64,000 bases of DNA from Paraburkholderia dilworthii (GTDB lineage Bacteria > Pseudomonadota > Gammaproteobacteria > Burkholderiales > Burkholderiaceae). Under the pieces are notes generated by a model. The model worked only from the letters and a program-made list of their open reading frames with translations, was not told the DNA's origin and made no database searches. The stretch covers positions 1 to 64,000 of the forward strand of contig NZ_AWZT01000027.1 in assembly GCF_000472525.1 (NCBI RefSeq), in the 5' to 3' direction. Shown piece by piece: positions 43,918 through 53,289 of this stretch (within the stretch, counting starts at the first letter, position 1; the number at the start of each line of letters is the position of its first letter). The translations under genes were made by a program, and so were the position numbers.

Positions 43918-45410
43918 GCGGGCACCTCGTCGAAACTCGCGGCCAGCAATGCATCTTCCGTGCATCCGCTGGCGTCGAGCACGCGGGTCACCTGGCCCGC
44001 GCGAAAAACATAGATCTTGTCGCAGTAGGCGAACTCGTCGTTCTCGGTGGTGTACCAGACGAATGTGCGGCCCTTCGCGGCTTCGGCCTGCAAAAGCGTG
44101 TAGATCTCGAGCTTCGTGCCGATATCGACGCCGCGCATCGGATCGTCCATCAGCACGAGTTCTGCGTCGGATGCGAGGGCGCGCGCGAACAGCACCTTTT
44201 GCTGATTGCCGCCGGACAGCGCGAGAATCGGAGCGGACGCAGCGGCCCCGCGAATGTTGATGCGCGCCTTCCAGGTGTCGAACAATGCACGCAAGCCTTC
44301 GCGGTCGATCCATGCCCGGCTCTTGCCGTCATACAGCGCGCGGATATCGAAGTTTTCCGCGATGCTCCAGTCGGCGAATACGCCATCGGCTCGACGGTCG
44401 CCGGCCACGAATGCGACAGTCTGATGCGAGCCGCGCTTGCGGGCGTGCGCGTAAATCGCGAGCAGCGCGTCGGTCTGGCCCTGCCCTGCAAGGCCCGCAA
44501 AACCGACGATGCTGCCGCGCGCCGCCTCGATCCTCGTGCGTCCGCGTGGCCCGATTGCCCAACTGAACGCGGAATCGGCCGCGCTCGTTTTCGCCTCCCG
44601 CTGCGGCGATGGCTCTGCCGCTTCGGTAAACTGCCCCATCGCGCGAATGATCTGCTCCTTCTCGAGATTCGGTGCCGGCAGTGTCGAGACGATCTTGCCG
44701 TCGCGCATCACCATGACGCGATCGGCGCTTCGCAGCATCTCTTCGAGCATGTGCGTGATCAGAATGCAACTGATGCCGTTGGCCGCACACGCGCGAATAT
44801 GCGCGAGAAGTTGTTGCGCGGTGTAGCGGTCGAGACTCGACGTCGGTTCATCGAGAATGACGAGCCGCACGGGCGCGTCCACGCGCGCGAAAGCACGCGC
44901 GATTTCCACCATCTGCTGCTGAGCCAGCGACAGGTCGCCAACAACGTCCGTGCCGCGCAAGCCGTGGCCCGGAAAAATCATGTCGAGCTCTGCCTCGATG
45001 GTCTGCCGCGCCCGCCTGCGCCACCCGAAGCCGCGCAGTTGCGGATGCGCCGCGCGCATGTTCTCCTCGATGGTCAGATTCGGACACAGCGACAACTCCT
45101 GGAACACGCAGCGAATGCCGAGCGAGCGCGCGATCGGGGCATCGAAACCGTCAGCGTAACGGTCACCGTCGATTTCAATTGCGCCCTCGCTCGCGCGTCG
45201 GGCGCCTGACAATACCGACATCAATGTCGATTTGCCGGCGCCGTTATGCCCGGCAATGGCGACGCACTCGCCCGCCGCAAAATCGAAGTCAGCGCCCTGC
45301 AATGCGCGCACCGCGCCAAACGACACAGCTAGTCCGCGAATGGATAACAGCGTCGGGAGTTTCGTATGAGCGTGCGGCTCGTCGAGCGTAACGCTTCCGG
45401 AATGATTCAT
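43914..45410 (-). CDS. Sugar ABC transporter ATP-binding protein (RbsA-like, two domains)
   Basis: 498 residues from ATG 45410 (GAGG in front). Domain 1: Walker A GHNGAGKST, signature LSLAQQQMVEIARA, Walker B VILDEPTSSLD. Domain 2: the usual degenerate Walker A (GLAGQGQTD), signature LSGGNQQKVLFARAL and Walker B VLMDDPMRGVD, where Asp replaces the common catalytic Glu. It drives import through the two permeases encoded next. The asymmetry of the two sites is common in this family, but the Asp is less so. Confidence 0.93.
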   Translation of the reverse strand: MNHSGSVTLDEPHAHTKLPTLLSIRGLAVSFGAVRALQGADFDFAAGECVAIAGHNGAGKSTLMSVLSGARRASEGAIEIDGDRYADGFDAPIARSLGIRCVFQELSLCPNLTIEENMRAAHPQLRGFGWRRRARQTIEAELDMIFPGHGLRGTDVVGDLSLAQQQMVEIARAFARVDAPVRLVILDEPTSSLDRYTAQQLLAHIRACAANGISCILITHMLEEMLRSADRVMVMRDGKIVSTLPAPNLEKEQIIRAMGQFTEAAEPSPQREAKTSAADSAFSWAIGPRGRTRIEAARGSIVGFAGLAGQGQTDALLAIYAHARKRGSHQTVAFVAGDRRADGVFADWSIAENFDIRALYDGKSRAWIDREGLRALFDTWKARINIRGAAASAPILALSGGNQQKVLFARALASDAELVLMDDPMRGVDIGTKLEIYTLLQAEAAKGRTFVWYTTENDEFAYCDKIYVFRAGQVTRVLDASGCTEDALLAASFDEVPA

Positions 45411-45462
45411 CCGACTTGCCTCAGAAGGATCGAAAAAGCGGCTCACGCAGAGCCGCGTGCGC

Positions 45463-46497
45463 TTACTTCTTCGCGCCCTGCACCATGTCGACTACCTGTT
45501 CCCGCGAGAACACATTGCTTGCAACGGTGCCGGGCGCCGTCTTCGGCAAGACAGTCGGAAGCGATTCCGGCGTGACCGTGAGCGTCGGCAGCGACATATC
45601 ATGCGGCAGCTTGTTGCCGGCAAGTATCTGCTGCGCGGCCCAGAACGCGAAAGTCGACGAGCCGGGGTCGGCGGCAATCGACATCGTTTTGTAGGTGCCC
45701 ACGCCCTGCTGCTGCCACCACGCGAGTTCTTCCTGGCGATTGCCGAGGATGATCGTCGGTATCTTGCGGCCGCCCGCGCGGAACGCCTGCGCGACGCCGT
45801 AACCGTCGCCGCCTTGCGTGACGACGCCGTCGATCTGGGGCAGCGAAGGCAGAATGCCCGCCACTTCCTTCTGCGCGACCGTCTGCGTCCACTGGCCGTA
45901 CACCGAGCCGACGATCTTCATGCCCGGATATTTTTTCATCTCGTCGACAATGCCCTGATGAATCTGATCGTCCACCGACACACCGGCAAGCCCGCGAACT
46001 TCGAGCAGGTTGCCTTTGCCGTTCAACTGCTTTGCAAGAAAGTCCACCTGTTGCGCGCCCATCTTGTGGAAGTCCGCCGCAATGCGATACGCGCACGGTT
46101 CCGTCACGATGCCGTCGAATGACACGACGACCACACCCGCCGCGCACGCCTGCTTGACCGAGCCGTTGAGCGCCGTCGGCGACGCGGCGTTGATGACGAT
46201 TGCCTTGTAGCCCTGAAGCACGAGATTCTGGATTTGCTGCGCCTGCTCGGTCGCCTGGTTCTCGGCGGTCGTGTATGCGGGCGCATCGGCGATGAGCCCA
46301 GCCTTCCTCGCCTGCGTGGCCACTTCGGCCCAGCTCTTCAGCTGTTGCTGGCGGAACGTGTTGCCCGCGTAGCTGTTGGACAACGCGATCTTGTCCCTGG
46401 ATGTATCGCCCGTCGCTACGGCAGCGGAGGCCGCAACGCTAAGCGCGGCCAGCGTGAAGGTGGCGAATCTTGCAACGCGAATGGAACTGGATGGCAC
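45463..46497 (-). CDS. Periplasmic sugar-binding protein of the ABC importer (RbsB-like)
   Basis: 344 residues with a signal peptide (FATFTLAALSVAASAAVA) and a type I periplasmic binding fold: IALSNSYAGNTFRQQ, QIQNLVLQGYKAIVINAAS, VVSFDGIVTEP, DGVVTQGGDG. Start GTG 46497 with AAGGAG six bases before. First gene of the importer operon; the palindrome ACCTACT-N8-AGTAGGT lies about 95 bases upstream. The ligand is a sugar, sugar acid or lactone. Confidence 0.92.
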   Translation of the reverse strand: MPSSSIRVARFATFTLAALSVAASAAVATGDTSRDKIALSNSYAGNTFRQQQLKSWAEVATQARKAGLIADAPAYTTAENQATEQAQQIQNLVLQGYKAIVINAASPTALNGSVKQACAAGVVVVSFDGIVTEPCAYRIAADFHKMGAQQVDFLAKQLNGKGNLLEVRGLAGVSVDDQIHQGIVDEMKKYPGMKIVGSVYGQWTQTVAQKEVAGILPSLPQIDGVVTQGGDGYGVAQAFRAGGRKIPTIILGNRQEELAWWQQQGVGTYKTMSIAADPGSSTFAFWAAQQILAGNKLPHDMSLPTLTVTPESLPTVLPKTAPGTVASNVFSREQVVDMVQGAKK

Positions 46498-46591
46498 GGT
46501 TGTCTCCTTGATGATCTGAATGAACGGTGGCGACTGGCTGTCGCGCGGACCGTCTTGTCGCGGCCCGTTGGTGATGCAATCATAGGTTCCA

Positions 46592-46613
46592 ACCTACTAC
46601 CATACAAGTAGGT
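46592..46613. promoter_or_regulatory. Operator palindrome in importer/lactonase promoter
   Basis: ACCTACT (46592-46598), ACCATACA, AGTAGGT (46607-46613): perfect 7-bp arms with an 8-base centre. The core TACTACCATAC recurs at 51545-51555 in front of the dehydratase and reductase genes. It lies between divergent genes 46497 and 46684. The likely binder is the GntR/FCD regulator. Confidence 0.65.
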
Positions 46614-46683
46614 AGTTTTCCGGAATCCATACGCGCCCGGCACGAGTAACCTTCGTTTTATTCAGAGCACGTAAGGAGACCCG

Positions 46684-47802
46684 ATGAAACAACGCAAGGA
46701 ATCGCTGGTATTCGTAGGCAGCCTGAATCGCGGCGTGCCGCATTTTGGAGCAGCAAACGGGCGTGGCATGACGACCCTTTCGCTCAATGAATCGACCGGT
46801 AAGCTGCGGCACCTCGCCGAGTTCCGCGACGTGGACAATCCGACCTATCTCGCGATACAGCCGTCGCGCGCAATGCTCTTTGCGACGAGCGAACTTTTCG
46901 GCCAAACAGAAGGCTCGATTGCAGCGTACGCGTATGACGACAATGCCGGCTCGCTCACACGCGTAGGCGAAACTCATTCGACGCGCGGCAGCCTGAGCGC
47001 CCACTGCTCGACCGATCGTGACGGACGTTATGTGTTCGTCGCCAATTACGCGCATGAGACACGAGACGAACTGCCCGGCCGCCATGTCGTCGCGTATGCG
47101 ATCCAGGCCGACGGGGGGCTGTCGCCGGCTGTCAGCGAGCATGCGCACCGTGGCGCCGGGCCGCGTGCCGACCGGCAAGGCGTGCCGCACGTGCATTGCG
47201 TCGTGGCGTCGCCGGACAACCGTTTCGCGTGCGTGACCGATCTCGGCACGGACACGCTTTCAACGTATCGCATCGACCCGGACGGGCACGGCTTGCTGCC
47301 ACCGGAGATCGAGCCGCTGCATCTTGCGCCCGGCAGCGGACCTCGCCATCTCGTGTTTCATCCATCGCTCGATTGCCTGTATGTCGTGAACGAACTGGGC
47401 AATACGCTTTGCCATCTCCGCTACGAGCGTGCGAGCGGCGCGCTGACGTTGCAGCAGACAATCGACGGATTGCCCGCCGACAGCCCCGCAAGTCATGCCG
47501 CCGACCTCGCAATTTCAAACGACGGCCGCTTTCTCTATGCATCGTTCAGAGGCGCGGATTGCATCGGCGTCTATGCGCTTGCGAGCGACGGCGCGATCGT
47601 CGAACGTCGCGGGTTTCATCCGAGCGGCGGCAGGACGCCGCGCAGCTTCACGCTGTCGCCATCCAATCGCTTTCTGCTCGCGGCCAATCAGGACAGCGAC
47701 ATCCTCGTCGTATGGCGGCGCGATGAAGCAAGCGGCTGCATCGTGGGAAAGGCCGACGAGATGAGGATCGGCACACCGATGTGCGTGAAAGTCATCGAAT
47801 AG
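46684..47802 (+). CDS. Lactonase family beta-propeller (6-phosphogluconolactonase type)
   Basis: 372 residues with the YbhE/lactonase seven-bladed propeller pattern (LVFVGSLNRGVPHFG, YVFVANYAHETRDELPG, DGRFLYASFRGADCIGVY, SNRFLLAANQDSDILVVWR). AAGGAG precedes the ATG. The enzyme probably opens an aldonolactone, which fits supply of a sugar acid such as L-gulonate to the neighbouring enzymes. It is divergent from the importer with a shared operator. Confidence 0.88.
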   Translation: MKQRKESLVFVGSLNRGVPHFGAANGRGMTTLSLNESTGKLRHLAEFRDVDNPTYLAIQPSRAMLFATSELFGQTEGSIAAYAYDDNAGSLTRVGETHSTRGSLSAHCSTDRDGRYVFVANYAHETRDELPGRHVVAYAIQADGGLSPAVSEHAHRGAGPRADRQGVPHVHCVVASPDNRFACVTDLGTDTLSTYRIDPDGHGLLPPEIEPLHLAPGSGPRHLVFHPSLDCLYVVNELGNTLCHLRYERASGALTLQQTIDGLPADSPASHAADLAISNDGRFLYASFRGADCIGVYALASDGAIVERRGFHPSGGRTPRSFTLSPSNRFLLAANQDSDILVVWRRDEASGCIVGKADEMRIGTPMCVKVIE

Positions 47803-47833
47803 AAGCCGGCGTCTATAAATCAGCGTCCATAAA

Positions 47834-49144
47834 TCAGCGCGTGACGGCGCCGTTGCGCGTTTGCGTTTCGCGGGTCGCAGCATGCCTCGGCTCGCGGATC
47901 CACACGAACGCGCACAGCGCGCCGAGCACCGCAATAGCGCCTGCGAGCACGAATGCCGCGCCGTAAGCGCCATGTGTCGCCTCGACAATGAAGCCCGTCA
48001 CCGCCGGCCCGATCACTCCTGCAAGATTCGCAAGCAGATGCACGAATCCGCCGACGCCACCCACGTTCTCGCGGCGCACGGTGTCCTGAATCACCGCCCA
48101 GTACACGGAGCCAGTAACATAGAGGAAGAAGATCGACACGGACATCAACGCGATGGCGCCTTGCGTCGTCTGCACACGTCCAGCAAAGCCGACGCACACC
48201 GCCGCCATGCCCAGACAGATGGATAGCACGAGCCGGCGCGACATCAAGGGCTTACCGGTGATGCGCAGGATCGCGTCGGTGATGAACCCGCCTCCTGCAA
48301 GCCCGATGCTGCCGAGCAACCACGGAATCACGGTCGCGATGCTCATGTCGTGTAGCGACATGTGATGCGCTTCGGTCAGATACGTCGGAAACCACGACAG
48401 GAAAAAGAACAGCACGTAGTTGTATGCGAAAAACGCGAACGCCGTCGCGAGAATGATCGGCTGGCGCAGATAAAAGCCGAGACCCGCCTTGTCACTCTGC
48501 GCGCTGTGTTCCATCGATGCTTGCGTCTGCTGTCCTGCGACGATCAGCGCAAGTTCGTTCTTCGTCACGCGGCTGTTCTGCTGCGGATGCTCGGTTGTGG
48601 TGAGCGTCCACAGCACGAGCCACGCAAAACCGATGATCATGATGACTACAAACGCCCAGCGCCAACCGAACTGAATCGCCATGTAGCCGACGACCGGTCC
48701 CGCCAGCGCGCCGCCAAGCGGCGTACCGGAACTGATGACGCCGATCGCGCTCGCCACTTCGCGACGCGGGAACCAGTTGTTGACCATCTTGCTGTTCGAT
48801 GAACTGAACGGTCCTTCGCCCATGCCGAACAGCACGCGCAACACGATCAGCGAGACAAGGCTGCTCGCAAGCGCGGTCGCGCCGCAGAACAGCGACCAGA
48901 TACCCATCGCGCCGCCGAACACTTTCTTCGCGCCGATCTTGTCGGACAGCACGCCGCCCACGAAATTGAATAGTGCATAGCCGATGAAGAAGCTGCTGAA
49001 CACGACGCCCATCTGCGCGTGCGAAAAGTGCAGATCCTTCTGGATCAGCGGCGCGGCGATCGAGAGTGCTGCGCGGTCGAGGTAGTTCACGACGCCCGCG
49101 AGAAACAGCAGGCTCACGACGAACCATCGTTGGCTTTTGATCAT
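47834..49144 (-). CDS. MFS hexuronate/sugar-acid symporter (ACS family)
   Basis: 436 residues, about 12 helices. The anion:cation symporter signature is seen in VNYLDRAALSIAAPLI, IGYALFNFVGGVLSDKIG and LFGMGEGPFSSSNSKMVNNWFP. ATG 49144 has GGAG in front. ExuT/GudP-like carriers import hexuronates or aldarates. It is in the same operon as the dehydrogenase and the dehydratase. Confidence 0.9.
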   Translation of the reverse strand: MIKSQRWFVVSLLFLAGVVNYLDRAALSIAAPLIQKDLHFSHAQMGVVFSSFFIGYALFNFVGGVLSDKIGAKKVFGGAMGIWSLFCGATALASSLVSLIVLRVLFGMGEGPFSSSNSKMVNNWFPRREVASAIGVISSGTPLGGALAGPVVGYMAIQFGWRWAFVVIMIIGFAWLVLWTLTTTEHPQQNSRVTKNELALIVAGQQTQASMEHSAQSDKAGLGFYLRQPIILATAFAFFAYNYVLFFFLSWFPTYLTEAHHMSLHDMSIATVIPWLLGSIGLAGGGFITDAILRITGKPLMSRRLVLSICLGMAAVCVGFAGRVQTTQGAIALMSVSIFFLYVTGSVYWAVIQDTVRRENVGGVGGFVHLLANLAGVIGPAVTGFIVEATHGAYGAAFVLAGAIAVLGALCAFVWIREPRHAATRETQTRNGAVTR

Positions 49145-49222
49145 GAGTGTCTCCGATAGGCCGCGTGTTGTTTTGGTGCTTCGATGGCGGCTCGATTGAT
49201 TCCTGAACGGCAAAGCGCCGTA

Positions 49223-50260
49223 TCAGTCGAAATGGATATGGACTTTCATCGACTGGTTGCGGTCGAGTGCGACTTCGAACGCTCGATTTGCGTCTTCGAG
49301 TGCGAACGAATGCGTCATCAACGGCGTCAGATCGATGCGTCGCGACGCGAGCATTTCCGCGGCGATCGCGTACTCGTCGGTGAAGCGGAACGAGCCTTGA
49401 TAGCGCAACTCTTTGGCCATCACCAGATTCGCGGCCACCGGCGACTGTCCGGCCGGCAGATTGCCAAGCTGGATCACCGTGCCGCCCGCGCGTGCCGCGC
49501 GCAACGCGGTATCGAGACCCGCAGGACTGCCCGATGCCTCGATCACCACATCGAAAGTGCCGCGTTCGCGCGACCATTCGTCGATCTTCGTCTGATCGCT
49601 TGCCAGCACGGTTTCGTCGGCACCGAGCGCGACGGCCATCTCCAGCGCTTTAGGCGCGAGATCGAGCGCGACGATGCGATGCGCGCCAGCACGACGGGCC
49701 GCCGCCAGCACGATGCAGCCGATCGGCCCGCAGCCCACCAGCAGCATTTTCGCCCCGACGAGCGTGTCCGCCTGCCTCAGCGCATGCAGCGCCACCGCGA
49801 GCGGCTCTGCCATCGACGCCTGCGCGTAGTCGAGCGTATCGGGCACAGGCACGCACTGCCGTGCGGCTGCCGTCAGGTATTGGCGGAACATGCCCTGCAT
49901 GTGCGGAAACGTCGATGCACTGCCCATGAAACGCATGTTCAGGCAATGATTCGGCATACCCTTCACGCAAAACCGGCACTCGCCGCAATTGAGGCCGGGA
50001 TTGACGGCAACGCGCTGCCCGACGCGCAAACCCGTGACACCCTCGCCCAGCGCTGCGATCTCGCCCGCCACTTCGTGTCCGAGCACAAACGGCTCGCGCA
50101 CGGCGAAGTCTCCGCTTTTACCTTTGAAGTAGTACGAGAGGTCGGACCCGCAGATACCGCCCGCGCGCACGTGGATCTGTACCTGTCCCGCCAGCGGTTG
50201 CGGCGTTTCGATTTCGTCGATCCGAAGTTTTTTTGCTTCGTGGAGAACGGCTGCAAGCAT
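49223..50260 (-). CDS. Zinc-dependent alcohol dehydrogenase, probable L-gulonate/L-idonate-type 5-dehydrogenase
   Basis: 345 residues. Catalytic zinc region GGICGSDLSYYFKG and LGHEVAGEI, structural zinc CGECRFCVKGMPNHC, Rossmann LLVGCGPIGCIVLAAA. The closest known types in similar clusters (RspB, IdnD) oxidise sugar acids at C5. With a mannonate dehydratase and a fructuronate reductase next door, oxidation of L-gulonate to D-fructuronate is the best guess; this is inference. Confidence 0.85.
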   Translation of the reverse strand: MLAAVLHEAKKLRIDEIETPQPLAGQVQIHVRAGGICGSDLSYYFKGKSGDFAVREPFVLGHEVAGEIAALGEGVTGLRVGQRVAVNPGLNCGECRFCVKGMPNHCLNMRFMGSASTFPHMQGMFRQYLTAAARQCVPVPDTLDYAQASMAEPLAVALHALRQADTLVGAKMLLVGCGPIGCIVLAAARRAGAHRIVALDLAPKALEMAVALGADETVLASDQTKIDEWSRERGTFDVVIEASGSPAGLDTALRAARAGGTVIQLGNLPAGQSPVAANLVMAKELRYQGSFRFTDEYAIAAEMLASRRIDLTPLMTHSFALEDANRAFEVALDRNQSMKVHIHFD

Positions 50261-50300
50261 GATGAACCTTGTGTCTCTATGAGTTGATAGCGTCTTTGTG

Positions 50301-51509
50301 TCACCAGTTCCAGAGCGTGCCGTCTTCGAGGCGCGCGACCGGCAGATACGCGGGGTCGTACGGATACTTCGCCGCGAGCTTCTCGTCGATATCGACGCCA
50401 TGTCCCGGCGCATCGCCCGGATGCATCATGCCGCGATCGAACGACCACGCATGCGGGAACACGTCGAGCGCTTCCTCGGGAAAGCCCATGTATTCCTGCA
50501 CGCCGAAGTTCGGCACCCACAAATCGAAGTGCAGCGCCGCGCCCATGCAAACGGGCGACAAATCGGAAGGGCCGTGACAACCGGTGCGAACCTGATAGAG
50601 CGACGCGAAATCGGCGATGCGCCGCAAGTGAGTGATGCCGCCAGCATGCGTGAGCGTCGCGCGGATATAGTCGATCAGTTGCTCTTCAATCAGCTGCTTG
50701 CAGTCCCAGATGCTGTTGAAGACCTCGCCAACCGCTATCGGTGTAACCGTGTGCTCGCGGATCAGGCGGAAGCCGGCCTGGTTCTCGGCCGGAGTCGGAT
50801 CTTCCATCCAGAACAGGCGATAGGGCTCGATAGATTTGCCGAGACGCGCCGCTTCGATCGGCGTCAGGCGGTGATGCACGTCGTGCAGCAGATGCGTGTC
50901 AAAGCCGAACTTCGCGCGCACCGCTTCGAATAGCTTCGGAACAAAATCGAGATATTTTTCCGACGACCAGCTCTGCTCTTCCACCGAGCCTTTAGTCGCG
51001 GGTTCGTACATGCCGTTGCCCTTCGAGACCCCGTACACCGAGCGCATGTTCGGCACGCCGCATTGAATGCGGATCGCCTGGTAGCCCTGCTCGATGTGCT
51101 CTTCGTAGCGCTCGAGCGCTTCGGGAATGTCACGGCCGGTCGCGTGCCCGTAGACCATCACGCCCTCACGCGATGCACCGCCGAGCAGCTTGTAAAGCGG
51201 TGTATTGGTGAGCTTGCCGAGAATGTCCCAGAGCGCCATGTCGACAGCGGCGATCGCCGACATTGTCACTGGGCCGCGCCGCCAGTACGCGCCTTTATAG
51301 AGAAACTGCCATGTATCCTCGATACGCCCGGGATCGCGTCCGATCAGAAGCGGACATACGTGGTCCTTCAGATAGGACGCAACCGCGAGTTCGCGGCCGT
51401 TGAGCGTCGCGTCGCCAATACCGTACACGCCCTCGTCGGTAACCACTTTGAGCGTGACGAAATTGCGTCCGGGACACGTCACAATGACATCAGCGCGAAC
51501 GATCTTCAT
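50301..51509 (-). CDS. Enolase superfamily D-mannonate dehydratase (ManD/RspA-like)
   Basis: 402 residues, the usual ManD length. Blocks include [82 protein letters not shown] and [12 protein letters not shown]. High-activity ManD enzymes convert D-mannonate to 2-keto-3-deoxy-D-gluconate, while some relatives are slow or act on D-gluconate. GAGGA precedes the ATG. First gene of the minus operon with the dehydrogenase and the MFS carrier; a shared operator is upstream. Confidence 0.93.
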   Translation of the reverse strand: MKIVRADVIVTCPGRNFVTLKVVTDEGVYGIGDATLNGRELAVASYLKDHVCPLLIGRDPGRIEDTWQFLYKGAYWRRGPVTMSAIAAVDMALWDILGKLTNTPLYKLLGGASREGVMVYGHATGRDIPEALERYEEHIEQGYQAIRIQCGVPNMRSVYGVSKGNGMYEPATKGSVEEQSWSSEKYLDFVPKLFEAVRAKFGFDTHLLHDVHHRLTPIEAARLGKSIEPYRLFWMEDPTPAENQAGFRLIREHTVTPIAVGEVFNSIWDCKQLIEEQLIDYIRATLTHAGGITHLRRIADFASLYQVRTGCHGPSDLSPVCMGAALHFDLWVPNFGVQEYMGFPEEALDVFPHAWSFDRGMMHPGDAPGHGVDIDEKLAAKYPYDPAYLPVARLEDGTLWNW

Positions 51510-51543
51510 AGGGAATTCCTCAGATGGCCAAGCCGTCGAGACG

Positions 51544-51561
51544 ATACTACCATACCAGTAT
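51544..51561. promoter_or_regulatory. Operator palindrome in dehydratase/reductase promoter
   Basis: ATACT (51544-51548), ACCATACC, AGTAT (51557-51561): symmetric arms around the same ACCATAC centre as the site at 46592-46613. It lies between divergent genes starting at 51509 and 51627. Confidence 0.62.
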
Positions 51562-51626
51562 GTTACTAAGTCACTGAGGGTTTTCCCTTCAATGACTCTT
51601 GCTGAATCCCTCTATTCGATCGACAA

Positions 51627-53108
51627 ATGACCAGCGAATCCACCCTTTCCCGCACCCATCTCGACGCACTACGCGCCCATCTGCTTTCGCCGAAATGGCA
51701 TGAGCCGGAGATTGGCATCGTCCATCTCGGCATCGGCAATTTTCATCGGGCGCATCAGGCGCTTTACACGGAAGAAGCGATGCTCGCGCGCGGCGGCGAC
51801 TGGGGCATTTGCGGCGTGACGCTGCAAGGCGACGTGACGAAGCGTGACGCGCTGATGGCGCAGGACGGGCTCTATAGCGTCGTCGAGCGCGGCCCTGGCG
51901 GCGTGCGCGTGACGGTCGCGCGCGCGCTTCGCGAAGTGCTGGCAATGCCCTTCGACCGAGCGCGCCTGTTTGAGCTGCTCGCGAATCCGCGCGTGCGAAT
52001 TGTGTCTCTGACCGTCACCGAGAAAGGCTATTGTAGGGACGCACAAACCGGCGATGTGGACTTCGCCAACGAAAGAGTTGTGCACGACCTTCTGCGTCTG
52101 GCCGAAGCGGCCACCGTGCCCGGCATCCTCACCGCGGCATTGAAAGCGCGCCGCGAGGCCGGCACGCCGCCCTTTACCGTGCTCTCGTGCGACAACCTCT
52201 CGCACAACGGCGCGGCGCTGAAGCAGGTGGTCCGTTCTTTCGCGGCGAAGCTCGATGCGTCACTGGCCGGGTGGATCGACGAACAGGTGGCTTTTCCGTC
52301 GACGATGGTCGATCGCATCGTGCCCGCGACAACCGACGCGGATCGCGCAGCCATACGCTCGGCGCTTGGTGTGTCGGACGAAGCGCCGGTGCCCTGTGAA
52401 CCTTTCCGTCAATGGGTCATAGAGGACAGGTTTCCGGCCGGGCGGCCAGCATGGGAAGCGGTGGGCGCGCAACTGGTCGAGGACGTCGCACCGTTCGAGA
52501 TCGCGAAGCTGCGCATGCTCAACGCGACACATTCGACACTCGCGTATCTGTCGATGCTCGCGGGCTTCGAAACCATCAGCGATGCCGTCAGCCACGCGCC
52601 CTTGCGCACGCTCATCCACGCGATGATGACGCGCGAGATTGCGCCGACGCTCGACGTGCCCGCCTCGTTCGATCTGCTCGCTTATCGCGATGCGCTGCTC
52701 GAACGGTACGCGAATCCGGCGCTCAAGCATCGTTGCGCACAGATCGCGATGGACGGCAGTCAGAAATTGCCGCCGCGCATTTTGTCGACGATCGGGGCGC
52801 GCCTGGGTGATGGCGAGCCGTTCGAGCGGCTCGCGCTGGCGATCGCGTCGTGGTTCGTCTTTTTGCGCGGGCGCGCTGAGAGTGGCGAGCGGTATGTGAT
52901 TAGCGATCCGCTCGCGGACAGGCTGGCGCAGATCGCCACGAACGCGGACGACGCCGAACAGCTCGTCGACGCGATGCTTGGCTTCAGGGAGGTCTTCCCC
53001 GAGTCGCTTGCAGATGCGCCCGCGCTGCGCGCTGCGCTTCTACGCGCGCTACGCGCACTGGAGGGTGGCGTACGCTCTGCCATTGCAGCGTACGCGACGC
53101 TCGATTGA
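51627..53108 (+). CDS. Mannitol dehydrogenase family, fructuronate reductase-like
   Basis: 493 residues of the polyol/hexuronate reductase family: NAD-binding IVHLGIGNFHRAHQA, SLTVTEKGY, VLSCDNLSHNG, and the catalytic block AKLRMLNATHSTLAYL (Lys, Asn, His). UxuB-type enzymes interconvert D-fructuronate and D-mannonate. It is transcribed away from the mannonate dehydratase gene across a shared operator, which supports that substrate; D-tagaturonate or a polyol are alternatives. Confidence 0.88.
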   Translation: MTSESTLSRTHLDALRAHLLSPKWHEPEIGIVHLGIGNFHRAHQALYTEEAMLARGGDWGICGVTLQGDVTKRDALMAQDGLYSVVERGPGGVRVTVARALREVLAMPFDRARLFELLANPRVRIVSLTVTEKGYCRDAQTGDVDFANERVVHDLLRLAEAATVPGILTAALKARREAGTPPFTVLSCDNLSHNGAALKQVVRSFAAKLDASLAGWIDEQVAFPSTMVDRIVPATTDADRAAIRSALGVSDEAPVPCEPFRQWVIEDRFPAGRPAWEAVGAQLVEDVAPFEIAKLRMLNATHSTLAYLSMLAGFETISDAVSHAPLRTLIHAMMTREIAPTLDVPASFDLLAYRDALLERYANPALKHRCAQIAMDGSQKLPPRILSTIGARLGDGEPFERLALAIASWFVFLRGRAESGERYVISDPLADRLAQIATNADDAEQLVDAMLGFREVFPESLADAPALRAALLRALRALEGGVRSAIAAYATLD

Positions 53109-53156
53109 TGATGGTCGATTGATACCATCGACTGATGACGCTCGGTTGATACATGG
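53100..53156 (+). repeat. Degenerate 13-15-bp repeat, four copies
   Basis: Variants of TCGATTGAT (TCGATTGAT twice, TCGACTGAT, TCGGTTGAT) recur about every 14 bases from the stop of the fructuronate reductase-like gene. The spacing and decay suggest an old small duplication; no function is evident. Confidence 0.5.
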
Positions 53157-53289
53157 GTGAGGTCGCCGATAGCGGCGCCACACCACACAGATCGACGTAT
53201 GGATGAACATGCGCTCCTCCACCCGACAGTTCCCAGCACAGCCTCTCTTCTGAAACGGCTGCGAACGATGCGAACAACACGTGGCGCGT

